Of a stretch of DNA of 64,000 nucleotides, positions 58,808 to 64,000 are shown in pieces. The stretch lies in the NCBI RefSeq assembly GCF_030345095.1, contig NZ_CP128360.1, forward strand, positions 3,162,001 to 3,226,000, written 5' to 3'. The number at the start of each line of letters is the position of its first letter. The stretch's first letter is position 1. This DNA comes from Solwaraspora sp. WMMA2056. Lineage in GTDB: Bacteria; Actinomycetota; Actinomycetes; Mycobacteriales; Micromonosporaceae. The notes under the pieces were generated by a model, which worked only from the letters and a program-made list of their open reading frames with translations, ran no database searches and was not told the DNA's origin. Made by a program: the position numbers and the translations under genes.

Positions 58808-61800
58808 GTGCTGGTGGTGCAGGGCCTGCTCGGCCCCGGTGGTCGGCTCGCCGTCTGGGCCGAGGACTCGACGTTGCCGGCGGCGCCGCCCCGGCGGCCG
58901 GGGCGACCGCCGCGCCGCCGCCCGCACCCGTTCGCCGCCGGACACGAGGCCCTGACCGCCGTGCTGAGCCCGCTGCTCGGCCCGCTGGCGGTCAAGGCGG
59001 TCACCGGCAGTACGGCGGTCCGGCTGCCGACCGTCGCCGGTGCTCCGGTCGAGTCACCGGAGCTGGTGCGCACCCAGTCCGACGCGCCGAGCACCAGGGC
59101 GGCCCGCGTCGGCGGCCACGCCGACTGGCTGGTGTCCACCCTGGAGTTCGACGCAGACGAGGCGTTGCCGGTGCTCTGCACCCTGCACGACGTCGATCCG
59201 GCCGCCGACGCCGCGCCGAGCGGCGGCCGACCGGAGGATGGTCTGCCGGCCGGGCTGGTGATCGGTGCCGGAGTGCGCCACCTGGCGCTGCTCGCCGGGT
59301 TCGCCGCCGAACTGGTCGCCCGGGGCCGGGTGCTGCCCGCCGTGCGGACCGGGCCGGCACCCGGCTCGGCCACCGCCTGCTGGCTGCCGCTGCTGACCGG
59401 TGCCGACCGGCGGTGGGCCCGGTCGCTGGCGTTGGCCACCCCGGCGGCGGCGCTGGCCGCCGCGCCGCCCGACACCGGGCACCAACGTGTCGCCGAGGCG
59501 CTGGACGCGTTGACTGACGCCGCCGCGCGCGCCGCGCTGCACGGCGTACGGCTGGCCGAAGGTCGGGCCCGGTCCGGGCCGCTGGCCGCCCGCGACGCCT
59601 GGCTGACCGCGTTGACCGGACCCCGGCGGGACTTCACCGCTGGAGCGCGGGCCCTCGACGCGCTGGTCACCGAGTTGGAGCAGTGGCAGCGCGACGCGGC
59701 CGGCGGCCCGGTACGGGCGCTGTTCCGGCTGCGCGAACCCGACCCCGTCACCGAGGAACCGGTCACCGCAGGTGACGGTGCCGCCGGCCCGGCTGTCGCC
59801 GGTGACGGCACCGGTGGCTGGCGGCTGGAGTTCGCGTTGCAGGCCACCGCCGAACCGAGCCTGGTCGTCGACGCCCCGGCGGTCTGGGGCAGCGGCGGCG
59901 TACCGGCCCTGGCCCGGCACACCGCCGCGCCGCAGGAGACCCTGCTGGCCGAGCTGGGCCGGGCCAGCCGGCTCTGGCCGGCGATCGACGACGCGCTGCG
60001 TACCGCCACCCCGGACGGCGTCGACCTGGACGTCACCGGGGCGCACCGGTTCCTGCGCGACGGCGCGCCCACCCTGCACGCCGCCGGGTTCGGCGTGCTG
60101 CTGCCCTCCTGGTGGCAGCGGCCGGCGGCCCGGCTCGGTGCCCGGCTGCGGGCCGGCACCCCGACCGCGCCGGGCACCGTCGCCGTCGACCGCCGGTTCG
60201 GCCTGCCCGACCTGGTCGACTACCGGTGGGAGGTGGCCCTCGGCGACCAGCCGCTGACCGAGCGGGAACTGCGCGATCTCGCCCGGGCCAAGACACCGCT
60301 GGTGCGGGTACGCGGCGAATGGGTGGAGGTCGACCCGAAGCGGATCGCCGCCGGGTTGGCGCTGCTGCGCACCGGTGGTGCGCTGACCGTCACGGACCTG
60401 CTGCGGGTCGCCCTCGACGCGGACGACGACGCGGTGGGACTGCCGGTGCTGGGCATCGACGCCACCGGCGCGCTCGGTGACCTGCTCAGCGGTGAGATGG
60501 AGCGTCGGCTCACCCCGGTGGCGGAACCGGCCGGTTTCCGGGGGCAGCTGCGGCCGTACCAGCAGCGGGGGCTGGCCTGGCTGCGGTTCCTGCAGTCCCT
60601 CGGGCTCGGCGGGGTGCTCGCCGACGACATGGGGCTCGGCAAGACCGTACAGCTGCTCGCCCTGCTCGCCGCCGACGCACCCGACGCCGGCCCGACGCTG
60701 CTGGTCTGTCCGATGTCGCTGGTCGGCAACTGGCAGCGGGAGGCGGCCCGGTTCGTGCCGGAACTGCCGGTGCACGTGCACCACGGCACCGACCGGCCCC
60801 GCGGCCCGGAGTTCGTCGCTGCGGTGACCGGCGCCCGGCTGGTGGTCACCACCTACGCGGTGGCCGCCCGGGACGCCGTTGACCTGGCCGGGGTCGGCTG
60901 GCACCGGATCATGGTCGACGAGGCACAGGCGATCAAGAACGCGGCGACCCGGCAGGCCGTCGCGGTCCGGTCGCTGCCCGCCCGGCACCGGGTCGCGATC
61001 ACCGGTACGCCGGTGGAGAACCGCCTCGCCGACCTGTGGTCCATCATGGAGTTCGCCAACCCGGGGCTGCTCGGCGGCGCGGCCAGTTTCCGCCGCCGCT
61101 ACGCCGAGCCGGTGGAACGCCACGGCGACGCCGACGCCGCCGGGCGGCTGCGCCGGATCACCGGCCCGTTCGTGCTGCGCCGGCTCAAGACCGACACGTC
61201 GATCATCACCGACCTGCCGGAGAAGCTGGAGATGGAGGTGCTGTGCCACCTCACCGCCGAACAGGCCTCGCTGTACCAGGCGGTGGTCGACGACATGATG
61301 GGCCGCATCGAGTCCAGCGACGGCGTCGAGCGGCGCGGGCTGGTGCTGGCCGCGATGACGAAACTCAAGCAGATCTGCAACCATCCGGCGCAGTTCCTGC
61401 GCGACGGCTCGCACCTGGCCGGGCGCTCCGGCAAACTCGACCGGCTCACCGGCATCCTCGACGAGGTGCTGGCGGCGGGGGAGAAGGCGCTGCTGTTCAC
61501 CCAGTACGCCGAGTTCGGCGCGATGCTGCGCGGGCACCTGTCGGCGTACACCGGTCGGGAGGTGCTGTTCCTGCACGGCGGGCTGGCCAAGGCCGAGCGC
61601 GACGACCTCGTCGCCCGGTTCCAGGACGGCCACGCCGACGGCGCGGGCCGGGCCGGGCCGCCGCTGTTCGTCCTGTCGTTGAAAGCCGGCGGCACCGGGC
61701 TGACCCTGACCGCCGCCAACCATGTGGTGCATGTGGACCGCTGGTGGAACCCGGCCGTGGAGGACCAGGCCACCGACCGGGCGTTCCGGATCGGGCAGCG

Positions 61801-61987
61801 GCGGTCGGTGCAGGTCCGCAAGTTCGTCTGCGCCGGCACGGTGGAGGAGAAGATCGCGGCGATGGTGGCGGACAAGCGCGGCCTGGCCGCACGGATCGTC
61901 GGCAGCGGTGAGCAGTGGCTGACCGAGCTGTCGACCGCGCAGTTGCGGGAGCTGTTCGCGTTGGAGGCCGGGGCGGTGGTCGAATGA
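58808..61987 (+). CDS. SNF2-family DEAD/DEAH helicase
   Basis: A 1059-residue SNF2-type ATPase. An N-terminal 560-residue region (with a bacterial SNF2-associated domain, e.g. LTAVLSPLLGPLAVKAVTGS) is followed by the helicase core: LRPYQQRGLAWLRFLQS, motif I DDMGLGKT (606-613), motif II DEAQ (704-707), then LFTQYAEFGAMLRGHL, SLKAGGTGLTLTAANHVVHVDRWWNPAVEDQATDRAFRIGQ (motifs V/VI). The GTG at 58808 is chosen because AAGGAG lies 5 bp before it. It overlaps the SWIM gene by 4 bp. Such pairs probably remodel or translocate on DNA; no restriction or nuclease domain is seen. Confidence 0.92.
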   Translation: MLVVQGLLGPGGRLAVWAEDSTLPAAPPRRPGRPPRRRPHPFAAGHEALTAVLSPLLGPLAVKAVTGSTAVRLPTVAGAPVESPELVRTQSDAPSTRAARVGGHADWLVSTLEFDADEALPVLCTLHDVDPAADAAPSGGRPEDGLPAGLVIGAGVRHLALLAGFAAELVARGRVLPAVRTGPAPGSATACWLPLLTGADRRWARSLALATPAAALAAAPPDTGHQRVAEALDALTDAAARAALHGVRLAEGRARSGPLAARDAWLTALTGPRRDFTAGARALDALVTELEQWQRDAAGGPVRALFRLREPDPVTEEPVTAGDGAAGPAVAGDGTGGWRLEFALQATAEPSLVVDAPAVWGSGGVPALARHTAAPQETLLAELGRASRLWPAIDDALRTATPDGVDLDVTGAHRFLRDGAPTLHAAGFGVLLPSWWQRPAARLGARLRAGTPTAPGTVAVDRRFGLPDLVDYRWEVALGDQPLTERELRDLARAKTPLVRVRGEWVEVDPKRIAAGLALLRTGGALTVTDLLRVALDADDDAVGLPVLGIDATGALGDLLSGEMERRLTPVAEPAGFRGQLRPYQQRGLAWLRFLQSLGLGGVLADDMGLGKTVQLLALLAADAPDAGPTLLVCPMSLVGNWQREAARFVPELPVHVHHGTDRPRGPEFVAAVTGARLVVTTYAVAARDAVDLAGVGWHRIMVDEAQAIKNAATRQAVAVRSLPARHRVAITGTPVENRLADLWSIMEFANPGLLGGAASFRRRYAEPVERHGDADAAGRLRRITGPFVLRRLKTDTSIITDLPEKLEMEVLCHLTAEQASLYQAVVDDMMGRIESSDGVERRGLVLAAMTKLKQICNHPAQFLRDGSHLAGRSGKLDRLTGILDEVLAAGEKALLFTQYAEFGAMLRGHLSAYTGREVLFLHGGLAKAERDDLVARFQDGHADGAGRAGPPLFVLSLKAGGTGLTLTAANHVVHVDRWWNPAVEDQATDRAFRIGQRRSVQVRKFVCAGTVEEKIAAMVADKRGLAARIVGSGEQWLTELSTAQLRELFALEAGAVVE

Positions 61988-62961
61988 GCCGGTTCGACGA
62001 CTACGGCCGGCCCCGGCGGGTCGACGGCGGGCTACGCGCCCGCAGCACCCGGGGCGCGATCGGGCAGTCGTGGTGGTCGCGTCGCTTCGTCGACGTGCTG
62101 GAATCGTTCGCGTTGGGTACCCGGCTGACCCGGGGCCGCTCCTACGCCCGGGCCGGGCAGGTGCTCGCCCTGACGGTCGCACCCGGCGCGGTGACCGCCC
62201 AGGTGCAGGGTTCCCGGCCCCGGCCGTACCAGGTGCGGATCGGGCTGACGCCGTTCGGCGCACCGGTGTGGCGGCGCATCGAGCAGACCCTGGCCGGTCA
62301 GGCGCTGTACAGCGCCCGGCTGCTCGCCGGGGACCTGCCGCCGGAGTTGGAGGAGGTGTTCGCCGCCGCCGGCGCACCGCTGTTCCCCGCCGGGATCGAC
62401 GAGTTGACGATGCGGTGCAGCTGCCCGGACGCGGCGGTGCCGTGCAAGCACCTGGCCGCGACCTGCTACCTGCTGGCGGAGGAGTTCGACACCGATCCGT
62501 TCCAGATCCTGCACTGGCGGGGGCGGGACCGGGCAACGTTGCTGGCGCAGCTGCGGCGGGCCCGTGCCGGCGGTGACGTCACGGCACCGGCACCCGAGGG
62601 CGACCCGGCGGTGGCTGACCCCGCGGTGGCCGGTCCCGCCGCGGCCGGCTCGCCGGTCGGTGCCGCGGCGGCACTGGCCGACCTGACGCCGCCGGTGGCG
62701 GACGTCGACTTCTGGCGTGCACCGGTGCCGCTGCCGGCCCGGGAGCCGGTCCTGCCGGCCGGCGCCGACCTGCTGCTGCGTCAGCTCGGCGCGCCGGCAC
62801 CGACGATCGGTGGACCCGGTCTGGTGGAGCTGCTCGGCCGGGCGTACCGGCGGTTCGCCGGCCCGTCCGCCGACGCCGGCCTGTCCGCCGACGCCGGGCC
62901 CGCGCCGGACGGCGCGGTCACCAGCGGCGGGCGCGCAGCGCGAGCACCCCGGCGGCGCTGA
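61984..62961 (+). CDS. SWIM zinc finger protein
   Basis: A 325-residue protein. An N-terminal part typical of these partners (QSWWSRRFVDVLESFALGTRLTRGRSYARAGQV) precedes the SWIM zinc finger CxCx6CxH: Cys145, Cys147, Cys154, His156 (RCSCPDAAVPCKHLAA). The C-terminal 120 residues are Ala/Pro-rich and partly disordered. The ATG overlaps the SNF2 stop (ATGA), so both are made together, a conserved pairing in actinobacteria. Its 3' end overlaps the convergent DUF3040 gene by 44 bp. Confidence 0.9.
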   Translation: MSRFDDYGRPRRVDGGLRARSTRGAIGQSWWSRRFVDVLESFALGTRLTRGRSYARAGQVLALTVAPGAVTAQVQGSRPRPYQVRIGLTPFGAPVWRRIEQTLAGQALYSARLLAGDLPPELEEVFAAAGAPLFPAGIDELTMRCSCPDAAVPCKHLAATCYLLAEEFDTDPFQILHWRGRDRATLLAQLRRARAGGDVTAPAPEGDPAVADPAVAGPAAAGSPVGAAAALADLTPPVADVDFWRAPVPLPAREPVLPAGADLLLRQLGAPAPTIGGPGLVELLGRAYRRFAGPSADAGLSADAGPAPDGAVTSGGRAARAPRRR

Positions 62962-63169
62962 GCGCGACGGTGCAGATGACGGCAGCGATCCAGCCACCGA
63001 AGAGTGCGAGCATCGGGATCATCGCCCACAGCAGCACGCTGGTGACGATGACGGCCCGGTTGCGTACGGTCGCGGGCTGATCGCCCAGGCGGGCGACGAA
63101 TTCCGGATCGGTCGTCCGCAGATGGCGGGCGATCTGGTCGAACCGGCGCTGGTCCTCCCTGCTGAGCAT
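62918..63169 (-). CDS. DUF3040 membrane protein
   Basis: An 83-residue protein: LSREDQRRFDQIARHLRTTDPEF at the start, then two membrane segments (VIVTSVLLWAMIPMLALFGGW and IAAVICTVALSAAGVLAL) and a short basic end. This is the layout of the actinobacterial DUF3040 family, whose function is unknown. The ATG follows the preceding non-coding 360 bp. It is convergent with, and overlaps, the SWIM gene by 44 bp. Confidence 0.85.
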   Translation of the reverse strand: MLSREDQRRFDQIARHLRTTDPEFVARLGDQPATVRNRAVIVTSVLLWAMIPMLALFGGWIAAVICTVALSAAGVLALRARRW

Positions 63170-63529
63170 GGCGTGCCTTCCCTTCCCGAACTGACCCGAC
63201 GGTGCGTCGATGCGCCGAGGCGTGCCGCGTCGGCTGTCCCGGCGGTGTGTGGTCGCCGGGCGGACGACCATCGGCGCATTACCCATTCGGCTGCGGCCCA
63301 CTCCGCCCACGTCTGGCGGTACATGCGTGAACCGGCATACGCCGCGCCGCCGTAGGGCGCAGACCCTGCGGCGGCGAGGTGTCGGGAAGGTACGGCTACC
63401 CCGGGCGAGGTGAGCGCCGGCAGCGGGGAGGTTCACCCACCGCACCGGCGCTCACCCGGACGAGCACCGTGTCCGGTCGGTCCTGGTTCGGGGGCGCTGT
63501 GCCCGATCGTGGCTGCGACCCGATCGCGG
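63170..63529. other. 360-bp intergenic stretch with one hairpin
   Basis: No convincing gene. The one structure seen is an inverted repeat, CCGCCGTAGGG (63347-63357) with CCCTGCGGCGG (63364-63374), one mismatch, 6-nt loop, terminator-like on either strand. The stretch separates two minus-strand genes, so it should contain the DUF3040 promoter. Confidence 0.5.
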
Positions 63530-64000
63530 CTACAGGGCGCGGCGCAGGGTGGAGACCTGCCGGGGGACGGCGACCGGCACGTGGGCGGCGACCGGCGGCG
63601 GTGCGGTGACCGCTCCGGCCGGCGCGGTGCGGGGCCGGGGCAACCGGGGCACCGGGACGGCCGGTGCGGCCAGTTCCCGGGCGTCGACGACGAGCTGCTG
63701 TACGGCGTAGGAGTGCGGCAGGTACCAGCCGACCTCCTGCGGGCCGACCGCCCAGCGGACCGGCCCTTCGGGCAGCAGCGTCGGCGGTGCCGGGATCCAC
63801 GACCCGGACCCGTGCTGGATCACGTCCAACGAGTCGTCGAGCTCGGGTCGCAGCGTGTCGCCGGGGCGTACCAGGAACATCCATCGTCCGGTCGGGGTGA
63901 CCGCGACCGGACCGCGCAGCTGGCCCTGACCGGGCATCGCGGCACCGCCGCGCAGCCGGAGGGTGCACAGCACCCGCAGGCCGAGGCGGGCCGGCACGTC
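63530..64000 (-). CDS. Partial gene, DNA primase/polymerase N-terminal-like
   Basis: The frame is still open at the window end, so this is the C-terminal 157 or so codons of a protein whose start may lie beyond. The block VAVTPTGRWMFLVRPGDTLRPELDDSLDVIQHGSGSWIPAPPT, then GPVRWAVGPQEVGWYLPHSYAVQQLVVDA, resembles actinobacterial proteins labelled as bifunctional DNA primase/polymerase N-terminal domain. The last 45 residues are Pro/Ala-rich and basic. A GTG at 63997 could be an internal Val. Identification is tentative. Confidence 0.5.
   Translation of the reverse strand, partial: DVPARLGLRVLCTLRLRGGAAMPGQGQLRGPVAVTPTGRWMFLVRPGDTLRPELDDSLDVIQHGSGSWIPAPPTLLPEGPVRWAVGPQEVGWYLPHSYAVQQLVVDARELAAPAVPVPRLPRPRTAPAGAVTAPPPVAAHVPVAVPRQVSTLRRAL

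Noticed and set aside
59054-62536. An 1160-codon open frame antisense to the SNF2 and SWIM genes
   Set aside because: The helicase motifs on the plus strand are unmistakable; the antisense product is a Gln/Arg/Gly-rich shadow.

Overview
The window is very GC-rich actinobacterial DNA. Codons end mostly in G or C, GTG starts are common, and overlapping ATGA/GTGA gene junctions are frequent. The gene content (UTRA-domain GntR regulator, XRE-NB-ARC and BTAD regulators, a Vms1-like release factor, DUF3040) suggests a filamentous actinomycete, most likely from the Micromonosporaceae. This is inferred from content; no marker gene fixes the genus.

Layout. (1) 1-5.3 kb is an accessory edge: a GntR-UTRA regulator behind two copies of a palindromic operator, a DMT exporter, an unusual XRE-UTRA chimeric regulator, a lower-GC Cys-rich hypothetical gene, the 3' end of a broken tRNA gene and a frameshifted phosphotransferase pseudogene. 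(2) 5.3-26.7 kb is a nearly complete extracellular contractile injection system (eCIS; headless, phage-tail-like), all on the + strand. It runs from a BTAD-AAA+ ATPase fusion and a DUF4157 effector, through cap, two sheath-like proteins, two tube-like proteins, LysM protein, hub, spike, PAAR tip and gp25, to two baseplate-J-like proteins, tail protein I and a fibre-like protein. (3) 26.8-29.2 kb holds a GlxA-type regulator divergent from an MFS transporter.

(4) 29.3-46.9 kb looks like a specialised-metabolite cluster built around a hydrazine (N-N bond) cassette. Its core is a lysine/ornithine-type N-hydroxylase, a stand-alone cupin, a methionyl-tRNA-synthetase-like enzyme and a DAO-type FAD oxidase. 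These match the Spb38/Spb40/Spb39 logic known from s56-p1 biosynthesis, except that the cupin and MetRS-like parts are separate, 4-bp-overlapping genes. The same minus-strand operon adds an ATP-grasp ligase, a small beta-barrel protein, a BBE-type oxidase, a flavin reductase, a group D flavin monooxygenase and an Eis-like acetyltransferase. Outside the operon lie a DDAH-like enzyme with altered active-site positions, an OppA-like protein without a signal peptide, an ICL/PEPM-family enzyme and two paralogous XRE-NB-ARC regulators.

(5) 47-64 kb is ordinary chromosome: a TetR regulator, an MFS transporter and GH1 beta-glucosidase, an operon ending in an acVLRF1-type release factor, a split-site ABC exporter pair, an SNF2 helicase with a SWIM protein, DUF3040, and a partial gene at the window end.

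In the cluster, the likely order of events is: the N-hydroxylase makes an N-hydroxy amino acid; the MetRS-like enzyme activates a second amino acid; the cupin joins them through N-N; the FAD oxidase cleaves the product to a free hydrazine; and the ligase and oxidases elaborate it. The final product cannot be read from sequence.
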